Origin: Streptomyces ardesiacus
Lineage (GTDB): Bacteria; Actinomycetota; Actinomycetes; Streptomycetales; Streptomycetaceae
Direction of reading: 5' to 3'
Length of the DNA: 64,000 nucleotides
Assembly: GCF_003112575.1 (NCBI RefSeq)
Contig: NZ_BEWC01000002.1
Coordinates: forward strand, 992,001-1,056,000
In this document: positions 24,281 to 33,444 of the stretch, piece by piece
How the letters are laid out: each line of letters starts with the position of its first letter
Position numbering within the stretch: position 1 is the first letter of the stretch
The notes under the pieces: model-generated
What the model saw: the letters and a program-made list of their open reading frames with translations, nothing else
Databases searched by the model: none
Told to the model about the DNA's origin: nothing
Program-made: the position numbers and the translations under genes

Positions 24281-24332
24281 CCGGGGTCGTACGGAAGCCT
24301 CGCCGGGGTCGTGGGGAGCCCCGCCGGGGTCG
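24281..24332. repeat. Three direct repeats CCGGGGTCGT, about two helical turns apart
   Basis: Copies begin at 24281, 24303 and 24323, spaced 22 and 20 bases. The first and third continue as ACGG. They lie in the divergent region between two export operons, just before the 28-bp palindrome, and may be a regulator-binding array. Confidence 0.45.
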
Positions 24333-24335
24333 TAC

Positions 24336-24363
24336 GGCGCATCAACCGATCGGCTGATGCGCC
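24336..24363. promoter_or_regulatory. 28-bp near-perfect palindrome, candidate operator
   Basis: GGCGCATCA-A-CCGA is mirrored by TCGG-C-TGATGCGCC with one mismatched pair, centred between 24349 and 24350. It ends 53 bases before the ABC ATPase start and lies about 110 bases from the divergent exporter start. The length and symmetry suit a dimeric repressor or response-regulator site. The NarL-type regulator encoded at 27365-28054 is one possible ligand. Confidence 0.5.
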
Positions 24364-24416
24364 TTCGAGCGCGTCGGCCGATGTGCCGGGACCCCGGCTG
24401 CCGGGACGCTGGTGCC

Positions 24417-25319
24417 ATGCCCGTCATCGAAGTCACCGATCTGCGCAAGTCCTACGGCGGCCGGCCCGTCGTCGACGGTGTGTCCTTCGCCGTCGAGGAG
24501 GGCGAGATCTTCGGCGTCCTCGGCCCCAACGGGGCCGGCAAGACCACCACCGTCGAGTGCGTCGAGGGGCTGCGCGTCCCCGACGCCGGCCGGGTCCGGG
24601 TCACCGGGCTCGACCCCGTCGCCGACCACCGGCGGGTCGCCGAGGTCCTGGGCGCCCAGCTCCAGCAGAGCGAACTCCAGCCCAAGCTCACCGTCCGCGA
24701 GGCCCTGGAGCTGTACGCCGCCTTCTACCCGAAGCCCGCCGACTGGCGGCCGCTCGCCGAGCGCCTCGACCTCGCCCCGATGCTGGACACCCGCTTCGGC
24801 AAGCTCTCCGGCGGCCAGAAGCAGCGCCTGTTCATCGCGCTGGCGCTGGTCGGCGACCCCCGGGTCGTCGTCCTCGACGAGCTGACCACCGGCCTCGACC
24901 CGCGCGCCCGCCGGGAGACCTGGCAGCTCATCGAGGACATCCGCGCGGGCGGCGTCACCGTCCTCCTGGTCACCCACTTCATGGAGGAGGCCCAGCGGCT
25001 GTGCGACCGGATCGCGGTGATCGACCGGGGACGCGTCGCCGCCCTGGACACCCCGGCCGGACTGATCCGGCGTTCGGCGGGCGCCACCGTCATCAGCTTC
25101 ACCCCCTCCGAGCCGCTGCGGGAGGCGGACCTGCGGGCGCTGCCCGAACTCGCCTCCGCCGAGTCCGAGGACGGCCGCGTCACCCTGTCCGGCACCGACG
25201 AGACGGTCAACGCCGTCATCACGCTGCTCGCCCGCACCCGCGTCACCGCCCACCAGCTCCGGGTCACCGACACCACCCTGGACGACGCCTTCCTGGACCT
25301 CACGGAGGCCACCGCATGA
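24417..25319 (+). CDS. ABC-2 type exporter ATP-binding protein (DrrA-like)
   Basis: 300 residues. Motifs are GPNGAGKTTTVECVEGL (Walker A), KLSGGQKQRLFIALAL (signature), VVVLDELTTGLDPRARR (Walker B/D-loop) and LLVTHFMEEAQRL (H-loop). The C-terminal 80 residues are the regulatory extension typical of DrrA/NatA-type exporters. It overlaps the permease gene by ATGA. The reading is an exporter for a small molecule or antibiotic-like compound; the substrate is unknown. Co-location with a two-component system suggests the system senses the exported compound or envelope stress. Confidence 0.92.
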   Translation: MPVIEVTDLRKSYGGRPVVDGVSFAVEEGEIFGVLGPNGAGKTTTVECVEGLRVPDAGRVRVTGLDPVADHRRVAEVLGAQLQQSELQPKLTVREALELYAAFYPKPADWRPLAERLDLAPMLDTRFGKLSGGQKQRLFIALALVGDPRVVVLDELTTGLDPRARRETWQLIEDIRAGGVTVLLVTHFMEEAQRLCDRIAVIDRGRVAALDTPAGLIRRSAGATVISFTPSEPLREADLRALPELASAESEDGRVTLSGTDETVNAVITLLARTRVTAHQLRVTDTTLDDAFLDLTEATA

Positions 25320-26065
25320 CCACCGACGTCTTCGACACCGCCGTACTGCGGACCGAGGTGCGGCTGTTCCGCCGCGAACCCGGCGCTCTCTTCTGGATCC
25401 TGGCCTTCCCGACCCTGCTCCTGGTGATCCTCGGCTCCATCCCGTCCTTCCGCGAGGCGGACGCCTCCTTCGGCGGGCTGCGCCCGGTCGACGCGTACGT
25501 GCCGGTGGCCGTGCTCCTGGGCCTGACCGTGGGCGGCCTCCAGGGCATGCCCCAGGTCCTCACCGGCTACCGGGAGCGCGGCATCCTGCGCCGGATGTCC
25601 GCCACGCCGGTGCGTCCGGCGGCGCTGCTGTCCGCGCAGATGGTGGTGTGCGGCGGGGCCGCGCTGGTCTCGGCGCTCCTCGCGCTCGCCGTCGGCCGCC
25701 TCGCCTTCGACGTGGCGCTGCCCGGGCAGCCCGCCGGTTACCTCCTCGCGCTGCTGCTGGCCGTGCTCGCCGCGCTCTCCCTGGGGGCCGTGCTCTCCGC
25801 CCTGTCCCGCACCACGAAGATCGCCGGTGCGATCGGGTCGGCCGCGCTCTTCCCGGCGATGTTCTGCGCGGGCGTGTGGCTGCCGGTGCAGGCCATGCCG
25901 GACCTGCTGGCCCGGATCGTGGGCTGGACCCCGTTCGGCGCCGCCGCGCAGGCCCTCAACGAGGCCGCCGCCGGTCACTGGCCGGGCTGGTCCCACCTGG
26001 CGGTCCTGGTGGCCTGGACGGTGCTGCTCACGGGGGCGGCCTCGCGCTGGTTCCGCTGGGAGTGA
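25316..26065 (+). CDS. ABC-2 type exporter permease
   Basis: 249 residues with about six membrane segments, beginning FWILAFPTLLLVILGSIPSF and ending WTVLLTGAASRWFRWE. The segment GYRERGILRRMSATPVRPAALL is the conserved cytoplasmic elbow of ABC2_membrane permeases. Its ATG overlaps the ATPase stop, so the two are made together. The histidine kinase gene starts 20 bases later, so the four genes probably form one transcript. Confidence 0.9.
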   Translation: MTTDVFDTAVLRTEVRLFRREPGALFWILAFPTLLLVILGSIPSFREADASFGGLRPVDAYVPVAVLLGLTVGGLQGMPQVLTGYRERGILRRMSATPVRPAALLSAQMVVCGGAALVSALLALAVGRLAFDVALPGQPAGYLLALLLAVLAALSLGAVLSALSRTTKIAGAIGSAALFPAMFCAGVWLPVQAMPDLLARIVGWTPFGAAAQALNEAAAGHWPGWSHLAVLVAWTVLLTGAASRWFRWE

Positions 26066-26085
26066 GGGTGGGGAGAGGCGGCGCC

Positions 26086-27375
26086 GTGCCCGACAATGAC
26101 GCCATGGACGCCGGGGACACGACGAAGGAGACGACAGCGGTCGACGAGCGCTGGGCGGCGTTCCACCGCTGGGGCCCCTACGCCCTGCTGGCCGTCGGGA
26201 CCCTGGTCGCCTGGTCGGCCGCCGACGCGATCGGCATGACCGGCGGCGAACGCCGGGCGAGCGGCGCCCTGATCGGCGCGGCCGTCGTGCTCCAGCTGTG
26301 GTGGAACCGGGCGGCGCGCACCCGGCCCGGACCGACCCCGGCCGGCACCTGCTACTACGCCGTCCGCTGGGCCGTCGGGTTCGCCCTCACGTGGCTGAAC
26401 CCGCTCTTCGCCTTCTACGCGGTCATCGGCTACTTCGGCGCCCAGCACCTGCTGCCGCGCCGGCTGTGCCGGGCCGGACTCTTCGCCACCGCCGTCACCC
26501 TCGCCGGTTCCCAGTCCGGCGGGCTGCCCCCCGACGGGGTCATGGGATGGGTGCTCTTCGGCGCGATCCTCACGGTCAACAGCATGCTGGTGGCCCTCTT
26601 CGCCCACTTCGCCACGCTGGAGGAGGCCCGCAGCCGGGCCCGCGTGGAGACCATCACCGAACTGGAGCGCACCAACACCGCCCTGCAGCAGGCCCTCGAC
26701 GAGAACGCCGCGCTGCACGACCAGCTCCTCGTCCAGGCCCGGGAGGCCGGGGTCGCCGACGAACGCCGACGGCTGGCCGCCGAGATCCACGACACCCTCG
26801 CCCAGGGCCTGACCGGCATCATCGCCCAGCTCCAGGTCGTCGCGGCCACCCCGGACCAGGAGCTGGGCCGCGCGCACCTGGACCGGGCCCTCGCCCTGGC
26901 CCGGCACAGCCTCGGCGAGGCCCGCCGCTCCGTGCACAACCTCTCCCCGGTCGCGCTGGCCGACGACGGGCTGCCCGACGCGCTGAAGAAGACCGTCACG
27001 GAGTGGGGCGAACGCACCGGCGTCCAGGCCGGGTTCACCGTCACCGGGACCGCCGAGCACCTCCACGACGAGGTCGCCGCCACCCTCCTGCGCATCGCCC
27101 AGGAGGCCCTGTCCAACACGGCCCGGCACGCCGCCGCCGGCCGGGCCGGCGTCACCCTCTCCTACATGGGCGACGAGGTCACCCTCGACATCCGCGACGA
27201 CGGCCGGGGCTTCGACCCCCTGGCGGCGCGAGCGCACACCCCCGCCGGCGGCTTCGGTCTCGACGGCATGCGGGCCCGCGCCGAGCGCATCGCCGGTTCC
27301 CTCACCGTGGAGGCGGAACCGGGACACGGCACGGCGGTCTCCGCTCGCGTACCGTTGGTCCGCCATGACCGATGA
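26086..27375 (+). CDS. Sensor histidine kinase, NarL/LiaS type (HisKA_3)
   Basis: 429 residues. The N-terminal half has four to six hydrophobic segments with short loops, then a coiled-coil-like stretch (about 180-215). RRRLAAEIHDTLAQGLTGI is the HisKA_3 box with the phospho-accepting His. LRIAQEALSNTARHA is the N box and DIRDDGRGFDP the G1 box. The absence of a large extracellular domain fits intramembrane sensing. GTG at 26086 is chosen because GGGGAGAGG lies 7 bases upstream; ATG at 26104 is the alternative and has a GACAAT hexamer 6 bases before it. It overlaps the response regulator gene by 11 bases. Confidence 0.88.
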   Translation: MPDNDAMDAGDTTKETTAVDERWAAFHRWGPYALLAVGTLVAWSAADAIGMTGGERRASGALIGAAVVLQLWWNRAARTRPGPTPAGTCYYAVRWAVGFALTWLNPLFAFYAVIGYFGAQHLLPRRLCRAGLFATAVTLAGSQSGGLPPDGVMGWVLFGAILTVNSMLVALFAHFATLEEARSRARVETITELERTNTALQQALDENAALHDQLLVQAREAGVADERRRLAAEIHDTLAQGLTGIIAQLQVVAATPDQELGRAHLDRALALARHSLGEARRSVHNLSPVALADDGLPDALKKTVTEWGERTGVQAGFTVTGTAEHLHDEVAATLLRIAQEALSNTARHAAAGRAGVTLSYMGDEVTLDIRDDGRGFDPLAARAHTPAGGFGLDGMRARAERIAGSLTVEAEPGHGTAVSARVPLVRHDR

Positions 27376-28054
27376 CGCCACGCCCTCCGGCACCCCGGCC
27401 GATCACGCCGCCGGCCCCGACGCCGTGATCTCCCTCCTCGTCGTCGACGACCACCCCGTGGTCCGCGACGGGCTGCGCGGCATCTTCGAGTCCGCGCCCG
27501 GCTTCCGGGTCCTCGGCGAGGCGAGCGGCGGCGCCGAGGCGCTGGAGAGGGCCGCCGCGCTCGACCCCGACGTGATCCTCATGGACCTGCGGATGCCGGG
27601 CGGTTCGGGCGTCGACGCCATCCGCGAGCTGACCCGGCGCGGCGCCCGCGCGCGGGTGCTCGTGCTCACCACCTACGACACCGACTCCGACACCCTGCCC
27701 GCGATCGAGGCCGGCGCCACCGGCTACCTGCTCAAGGACGCGCCCCGCGACGACCTGTTCACCGCGGTCCGGGCGGCGGCCGAGGGGCGCACCGTCCTGT
27801 CCCCGGCCGTTGCCTCCCGGCTGGTCTCCGCCGTCCGCGCCCCCAGGACGCCCGGCGGCGAGCCCCTCTCCGCCCGCGAACGCGAGGTGCTCGCCCTGGT
27901 GGCGCGGGGCACCTCCAACAAGGAGATCGCCCGCGAGCTGTTCATCAGCGAGGCGACCGTCAAGACCCACCTCACCCACCTGTACGCCAAGCTCGGCGTG
28001 AACGACCGCGCGGCGGCCGTCGCGACGGCCTACGACCGGGGCATCCTGGGCTGA
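27365..28054 (+). CDS. Response regulator, NarL/LuxR family
   Basis: 229 residues. The receiver domain (about 20-140) has VVDDHPVVRDG (acidic pair), VILMDLRMPGG (phospho-acceptor Asp) and GYLLKDAPRDDL (conserved Lys). A GerE/LuxR helix-turn-helix follows with LSAREREVLALVARGTSNKE and ISEATVKTHLTHLYAKL. It overlaps the kinase gene and is the likely cognate partner. It may control the ABC exporter genes just upstream, whose promoter region has a large palindrome. Confidence 0.93.
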   Translation: MTDDATPSGTPADHAAGPDAVISLLVVDDHPVVRDGLRGIFESAPGFRVLGEASGGAEALERAAALDPDVILMDLRMPGGSGVDAIRELTRRGARARVLVLTTYDTDSDTLPAIEAGATGYLLKDAPRDDLFTAVRAAAEGRTVLSPAVASRLVSAVRAPRTPGGEPLSAREREVLALVARGTSNKEIARELFISEATVKTHLTHLYAKLGVNDRAAAVATAYDRGILG

Positions 28055-28070
28055 CGCCCCGGCCCCCGGC

Positions 28071-29498
28071 TCAGGCCGCCGGATAGGGCAGCAGCTCGCG
28101 GTCGGTGCGCTCCCAGGCCGCCTTCAGCTCGGCCAGCAGCTCCGGCCGGTCGGCCGCCAGGTCCGCCTGCTCACGGGCGTCGGCGGCGAGGTCGTACAGG
28201 TGGTCGCGGCCCTGCGCGTCCCGGTAGTACTTCCAGTCGCCGCGCCGCAGCGCCCGGTTGCCGCGCACCCGCCAGAACAGGTCGCGTTCGGGCAGCGCCC
28301 GGCCGCGCAGCAGGTAGCCGGCGAGGCTGTGCCCGTCGAGGGGGTACGCCGGGTCGGGGCGCGCACCGCCCAGCTCCAGCAGGGTCGCCGTCCAGTCCGG
28401 GGAGTACACCGGCTCGTGACTGACCTGCCGTCCGTCGACGCGGGCCGGCCAGCGCAGCACGGTCGGCACCCGGATCCCGCCCTCCAGCAGCTCCGACTTG
28501 CCGCCGCTGAGCGGCCACTGGTACGAGAAGCGTTCACCGCCGTTGTCGCTGGCGAAGACGACGACGGTGTTCTCCTCCTGGCCGGACCGGCGCAGCGCGG
28601 CGAGCACCCTGCCGACCGAGGCGTCCAGGTTCTCGACCATCTCCCGGTACTTCTCCACCGAGCCGCCGTCGTTGTGCAGCAGGGCGCCCAGCACGTTCCC
28701 GGACCGCACCTCGTCGGCGATCGCGGCGCCGGTCTCCTCGTCGTCCTCGGTCAGCCAGGGCCAGTGCGGGGTGGTGAAGTTGAGGTTCAGCAGCCAGGGC
28801 CGGCCGTGGTCGCGGCCGACGTACTCGACGGCCCGCTCGGTGAGGACCGTGGTGTAGTAGCGCAGGTCCTTGTAGGTGGCGTCGCCCTCGTACAGGTCGT
28901 ACTCGCCGAGCTGGCCCAGCTTGGAGAAGTACTCCAGGGCCCCGCCGAAGTTGCCGAAGAACTCGTCCCAGCCGGACTTGGTCGGGCTGTAGTCGGGGAG
29001 CCAGCCGCAGTGCCACTTGCCGATCAGCGCGGTGGCGTAACCGGCCCGCTTCAGCAGGGACGCGAGGGTCGGGTGGTGGGGGTCCAGGCCCTGGGCGCGG
29101 TTGCCGATCGGCTCCGCCAGCCCGCCCTTCGTACGGCCCGGGTGGCGCCCGGTGTAGAGGCTGAAGCGGGTGGGGGAGCAGGTCGCCGATCCCGAGTACG
29201 CCTGGGTGAACCGCACCCCCTGCGCGGCGAGCCGGTCCAGGTGCGGGGTCCTGATGTGCGGGGCGCCGTACGAGGACAGGTCGGCCCAGCCGAGGTCGTC
29301 GCCGAGGATGAACAGGAAGTTGGGGCGCTCGCCGGGCCGGGACCCGGTGCGCGCCGCGAAAGGGCGCTCGGCGGGGCCGGAAGCGGCCGCGGAGGCGGGG
29401 GCGGGCGTGGCGGCCTCGGCGGCGGACGTGCCGGCGACGGCGCTCACCGCACCGCCGCCGACCAGGCCGCCGAAGAGGCGACGGGATATCTCGGGCAT
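28071..29498 (-). CDS. Tat-exported type I sulfatase
   Basis: 475 residues. The N-terminus EISRRLFGGLVGGGA is a twin-arginine signal with an Ala-rich cleavage region, so the protein should be exported folded. The sulfatase motif SATCSPTRFSLYTGR contains CxPxR, with Cys107 the expected formylglycine site. FILGDDLGWADLSSYG and VVFASDNGGERFSYQW supply metal ligands. It resembles arylsulfatase/N-acetylgalactosamine-sulfatase groups, but the substrate cannot be fixed. Activity would need a formylglycine-generating enzyme encoded elsewhere. ATG at 29498 follows AGGGG by about 8 bases. It converges on the response regulator gene. Confidence 0.9.
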   Translation of the reverse strand: MPEISRRLFGGLVGGGAVSAVAGTSAAEAATPAPASAAASGPAERPFAARTGSRPGERPNFLFILGDDLGWADLSSYGAPHIRTPHLDRLAAQGVRFTQAYSGSATCSPTRFSLYTGRHPGRTKGGLAEPIGNRAQGLDPHHPTLASLLKRAGYATALIGKWHCGWLPDYSPTKSGWDEFFGNFGGALEYFSKLGQLGEYDLYEGDATYKDLRYYTTVLTERAVEYVGRDHGRPWLLNLNFTTPHWPWLTEDDEETGAAIADEVRSGNVLGALLHNDGGSVEKYREMVENLDASVGRVLAALRRSGQEENTVVVFASDNGGERFSYQWPLSGGKSELLEGGIRVPTVLRWPARVDGRQVSHEPVYSPDWTATLLELGGARPDPAYPLDGHSLAGYLLRGRALPERDLFWRVRGNRALRRGDWKYYRDAQGRDHLYDLAADAREQADLAADRPELLAELKAAWERTDRELLPYPAA

Positions 29499-29647
29499 GC
29501 GTGATCCCCTGGAGGACGAGGGCGGAAGTGCGCGCCCGATGGGGCGCCGGCCAGGGACGTTTCCAGGCACGCCGAGGCACGGTCAAGAAGATCGCCGACG
29601 AGTTCACGGAGCCGAAACGCTGCCTTGAGAAACCGCCCGGGACGGCG

Positions 29648-31897
29648 TCAGCCGGCCGCCCGCAGCAGCAGCACCGTCCGCCCCGGCACCGTGACCGCCG
29701 CCCCCGCCGCGTGCACGGTGCCCGGCGCACCGCCCTGCTCCTCGCGGCCGGTGTCGACGACCACCTCGTACCGCCGCGCCCACGGCGGACCCGGCAGGAC
29801 GAAGCGGGCCGCCTCCCCGCCCGCGTGCAGGACGGCCAGGAAGCTGTCGTCGGTGACCGGGTCCCCCCGCTCGTCGCGGCCCGGGATGTCCCGCCCGGAC
29901 AGGAACATGCCGAGGGTGGCCGCGGGGGCGAACCAGTCCCGCTCCGTCATCTCGGCGCCCTCCGCCGTGAACCAGGCCAGGTCGCGCAGGCCGTCCGCGG
30001 AATGCGCGCGGCCGGAGAAGAAGGCCCGGCGGCGCAGCACCGGGTGCCGGTGGCGCAGCGCCACCAGCCGCGAGGCCAGCTCGAACAGCGGTCGCCACTC
30101 CGGGTCGTCGAGCAGGCTCCAGTCCACCCAACTGGCCGCGTTGTCCTGGCAGTAGGCGTTGTTGCTGCCGCGCTGGGTGCGGCCCATCTCGTCGCCCGCG
30201 ACCAGCATCGGCACCCCCGTCGACAGCAGCAGCGTGGTCAGCAGGTTGCGCAGCTGGCGCCGCCGCAGCGCACGCACCTGCGCGTCGTCCGTCTCGCCCT
30301 CCGCGCCGCAGTTCCAGGACCGGTTGTCGTCCGTGCCGTCCCGGTTGCCCTCGCCGTTGGCCTCGTTGTGCTTGCGCTCGTAGGACACCAGGTCGCGCAG
30401 TGTGAAACCGTCGTGCGCGGTGACGAAGTTGACCGAGGCGTACGGCCGCCGCCCGCCCCACGCGTACAGGTCGCTGGAACCCGACAGGCGGTAGCCCATC
30501 TCCCGCACGTCCGGCAGCGCGTGCCGCCAGAAGTCCCGCACCGTGTCGCGGTAGCGGTCGTTCCACTCCGTCCACAGCGGGGGGAAGGCGCCCACCTGGT
30601 AGCCGCCCGAACCCACGTCCCACGGCTCGGCGATCAGCTTCACCCGCCGCAGCACCGGATCCTGCGCGATCACCGCGAGGAACGGGGAGAGCATGTCGAC
30701 GTCGTGCATCGAGCGGGCCAGCGCCGCCGCCAGGTCGAACCGGAAGCCGTCCACGCCCATCTCCGTGACCCAGTACCGCAGCGAGTCGGTGATCAGGCGC
30801 AGCACGTGCGGCTGGACGACGTGCAGGGTGTTGCCGCAGCCGGTGTAGTCCGCGTACCGGCGGGCGTCGGACTGGAGGCGGTAGTAGCCGCGGTTGTCGA
30901 TGCCCTTCAGGGAGAGCGTCGGGCCCCGCTCGCCCGCCTCCGCCGTGTGGTTGTAGACCACGTCCAGGATCACCTCGATGCCGGCCGCGTGCAGCGCGCG
31001 CACCATCCGCTTGAACTCGCCGACCTGCTGCCCCGTGGTGCCGGAGGCCGCGTAGGCGGCGTGCGGGGCGAAGTAGCCGACCGAGTTGTAGCCCCAGTAG
31101 TTCCTGAGGCCCCGCTCCAGCAGGTGGCTCTCGTGCGCGAACTGGTGCACCGGCAGCAGTTCCACCGCCGTCACGCCCAGCCGGGTCAGGTGTGCGACCG
31201 CCGCCGGGTGCGCCAGGCCCGCGTACGTGCCGCGCAGCTCGGGCGGGACGTCCGGGTGGAGCTGGGTGAAGCCGCGCACGTGCAGTTCGTAGATGACCGA
31301 GTCCGCCCACGGCGTCTTGGGCCGGTGGTCGTCCGACCAGTCGTCGTCGTCATGGACCACCACTCCCTTGGGGACGTACGGCGCCGAGTCCCGGTCGTCG
31401 CGCACGGTGTCCGCCACGTGCTGCTCAGGCCAGTCGCGGACGTGCCCGTAGACCTCGGGCGGCAGGACGAAGTCGCCGTCCACCGCGCGGGCGTACGGGT
31501 CGAGCAGCAGCTTCGCCGGATTCCAGCGGGCGCCGGTCCACGGGTCCCAGCGGCCGTGCACCCGGTAGCCGTACCGCTGCCCGGGCAGGACGCCCGGCAC
31601 GAAGCCGTGCCATATCTCGTGCGTCAGCTCGGTCAGCCGCACCCGCCGCTCCCCGGCACCGGGACCCGGCCCGTCGAACAGACACAGCTCCACCGCCTCC
31701 GCCCCGCCCGCCCACAGCGCGAAGTTGGTCCCCGCCACCCGGTCCGGGCCGGTCCGGAACCGGGCGCCCAACGGCACCGGGGTGCCCGGCCGGGCCGCCG
31801 CGGCGGGCGGCGGGGCGGCCCGCCGCCCGCCGTTGACCACCACGGACGGACGCCCGTCCGCGCCGGCCACCGCCTCCTGCTCGGCTGCGCTGGACAC
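29648..31897 (-). CDS. glgX: Glycogen debranching enzyme GlgX
   Basis: 749 residues, GH13_11. It hydrolyses alpha-1,6 branches, usually of the short limit dextrins left by phosphorylase. Motifs are FRFDLAAALARSMHD (nucleophile Asp), LIAEPWDVGSGGYQVG (Glu), NFVTAHDGFTLRDLVSYERK (transition-state Asp) and an N-terminal CBM48 region with FALWAGGAEAVELCLFDG. GTG at 31897 is selected because GGGAGG lies 7 bases upstream; an in-frame GTG 15 bases earlier overlaps that site and is less likely. It lies 18 kb from glgP, with which it would cooperate in glucan breakdown. Confidence 0.94.
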   Translation of the reverse strand: MSSAAEQEAVAGADGRPSVVVNGGRRAAPPPAAAARPGTPVPLGARFRTGPDRVAGTNFALWAGGAEAVELCLFDGPGPGAGERRVRLTELTHEIWHGFVPGVLPGQRYGYRVHGRWDPWTGARWNPAKLLLDPYARAVDGDFVLPPEVYGHVRDWPEQHVADTVRDDRDSAPYVPKGVVVHDDDDWSDDHRPKTPWADSVIYELHVRGFTQLHPDVPPELRGTYAGLAHPAAVAHLTRLGVTAVELLPVHQFAHESHLLERGLRNYWGYNSVGYFAPHAAYAASGTTGQQVGEFKRMVRALHAAGIEVILDVVYNHTAEAGERGPTLSLKGIDNRGYYRLQSDARRYADYTGCGNTLHVVQPHVLRLITDSLRYWVTEMGVDGFRFDLAAALARSMHDVDMLSPFLAVIAQDPVLRRVKLIAEPWDVGSGGYQVGAFPPLWTEWNDRYRDTVRDFWRHALPDVREMGYRLSGSSDLYAWGGRRPYASVNFVTAHDGFTLRDLVSYERKHNEANGEGNRDGTDDNRSWNCGAEGETDDAQVRALRRRQLRNLLTTLLLSTGVPMLVAGDEMGRTQRGSNNAYCQDNAASWVDWSLLDDPEWRPLFELASRLVALRHRHPVLRRRAFFSGRAHSADGLRDLAWFTAEGAEMTERDWFAPAATLGMFLSGRDIPGRDERGDPVTDDSFLAVLHAGGEAARFVLPGPPWARRYEVVVDTGREEQGGAPGTVHAAGAAVTVPGRTVLLLRAAG

Positions 31898-32047
31898 CTG
31901 TCGGCCTCCCACGGCTCGTGGAAACGACGTCCGTCAGGAGGGCGTACGGCGTCCCGGCCGCTGCTCCCCGTCGCGTCGTCCTCCCCACAGTTCTGCCCAC
32001 CGGGTGGCTCGCACTCACGTTTCCCCGGGGCCGACCGGTCGTTACGG

Positions 32048-33292
32048 GTGGATGTGAGGCACGTACACGGGCGCGCACGGCGCGCGGGCGCCGCTCTGGC
32101 CGCCCTACTGACATGGGCAGGACTGCTGGCCGGGGCCGCCGGATGCACCGGGGACGGCGGCGGCATCGGCTCCGGCATCGGCGACATGTTCGGCAAGCCA
32201 CCCGCCGCCGAGGACGTCATCCGCGTCACCCCGGACGACGGGAGCAGGGCCGTCCCGCCGGAGAGGAAGCTGTCGGTGCGGGTGCCCGACGGGCGCCTGG
32301 AGTCGGTGAAGGTGGTCAGGTCCCAGGACGCGCAGGAGACCCCGGTGCCCGGCCGGATCTCCGAGGACGGCCTGAGCTGGCGGCCCGACGAGGACCGGCT
32401 CGCCCTCGCCGCCAAGTACACCGTCGACGCCGTCGCCCTGGACGGCGGCGGACGCCGCTCGGCCCGCCACACCACGTTCACCACCAAGGTCCCCGAGGAA
32501 CGCTTCATCGCCTACGTCGCCCCCGAGAACCGCTCGGTCGTCGGCACCGGCATGATCGTCTCGCTGGAGTTCAACCGCGAGATCACCCATCGCGCCGCCG
32601 TCGAACGCGCCGTCACGGTCACCGCGGAGCCCGCCGTCGAGATCCGCCCCCACTGGTTCGGCAAGGACCGCCTCGACTTCCGCCCCGAGGAGTACTGGAA
32701 GCCCGGCACCGAGGTCACCGTCGACCTCCGGCTGCGGGACGTCGAGGGCGCGAAGGGCGTCTACGGACTCCAGCACAAGAAGGTCTCCTTCACCGTCGGC
32801 CGCAGCCAGGTCTCCCGCGTCGACGCCCTCGAACGGACCATGGAGGTGCGCCGCGACGGCACGCTGCTGGCCACCGTGCCGATCACCGCGGGGGCGCCGA
32901 CGACGCCCACCTACAACGGCCGGATGGTGATCACCGAGATGCTCGAGGTCACCCGCATGAACAGCCGCACGGTCGGCTTCGGCGGCGAGTACGACATCCC
33001 CGACGTCCCGCACGCCATCCGCCTGACCAGCTCGGGCACCTTCCTGCACGGCAACTACTGGGCGCCCGCCGACACCTTCGGCCGGGCCAACGTCAGCCAC
33101 GGCTGCGTCGGTCTGCGCGACGACAAGGGCGGCGGGTCGGACACCCCGGCGGGCTGGTTCTTCGACCGCAGCCTCGTCGGCGACGTCGTCGAGGTCGTCC
33201 ACAGCAAGGACAGGACCGTCGCCCCCGACAACGGGCTCGGCGGCTGGAACATGAAGTGGCAGCGATGGAAGGCGGGCAGCGCGGTGAAGTGA
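32048..33292 (+). CDS. L,D-transpeptidase (YkuD) with Ig-like domains, probable lipoprotein
   Basis: 414 residues from GTG 32048 (GTG 32054 is equally possible). The signal region ends LAGLLAGAAGC-like, and the Cys may be lipidated, although the residue three before it is Ala rather than Leu. Two Ig-like domains follow, then the YkuD domain with TFLHGNYWAPADTFG and NVSHGCVGLRD, where Cys353 is the nucleophile. It forms 3-3 peptidoglycan cross-links in the envelope. It is a tandem paralogue of the next gene, and they share FRPEEYWKPGTEVTVDL and YGGEYDI-like blocks. It is divergent from glgX. Confidence 0.9.
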   Translation: MDVRHVHGRARRAGAALAALLTWAGLLAGAAGCTGDGGGIGSGIGDMFGKPPAAEDVIRVTPDDGSRAVPPERKLSVRVPDGRLESVKVVRSQDAQETPVPGRISEDGLSWRPDEDRLALAAKYTVDAVALDGGGRRSARHTTFTTKVPEERFIAYVAPENRSVVGTGMIVSLEFNREITHRAAVERAVTVTAEPAVEIRPHWFGKDRLDFRPEEYWKPGTEVTVDLRLRDVEGAKGVYGLQHKKVSFTVGRSQVSRVDALERTMEVRRDGTLLATVPITAGAPTTPTYNGRMVITEMLEVTRMNSRTVGFGGEYDIPDVPHAIRLTSSGTFLHGNYWAPADTFGRANVSHGCVGLRDDKGGGSDTPAGWFFDRSLVGDVVEVVHSKDRTVAPDNGLGGWNMKWQRWKAGSAVK

Positions 33293-33444
33293 CCCCGCCA
33301 CCCCTCCCGGCCCGGGCCGCCAACTCGGTACGGAACGGTGACAATCCATCGGTCCCGCAACCCCCTGGCCTGCGGTTACGATGCGCCGGTGCGCGCGGGC
33401 GCACTGGGGCGCGGGCCCGACCAGGCCCGGCGAGGGGAGAACAG

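Noticed and set aside
24228..28054. Biosynthetic gene cluster with self-resistance exporter
   Set aside because: No biosynthetic enzyme is adjacent; an exporter plus a two-component system alone does not support it.
29501..32047. Long plus-strand N-terminal extension of the first L,D-transpeptidase
   Set aside because: It overlaps glgX antisense; the signal peptide places the true start at 32048 or 32054.
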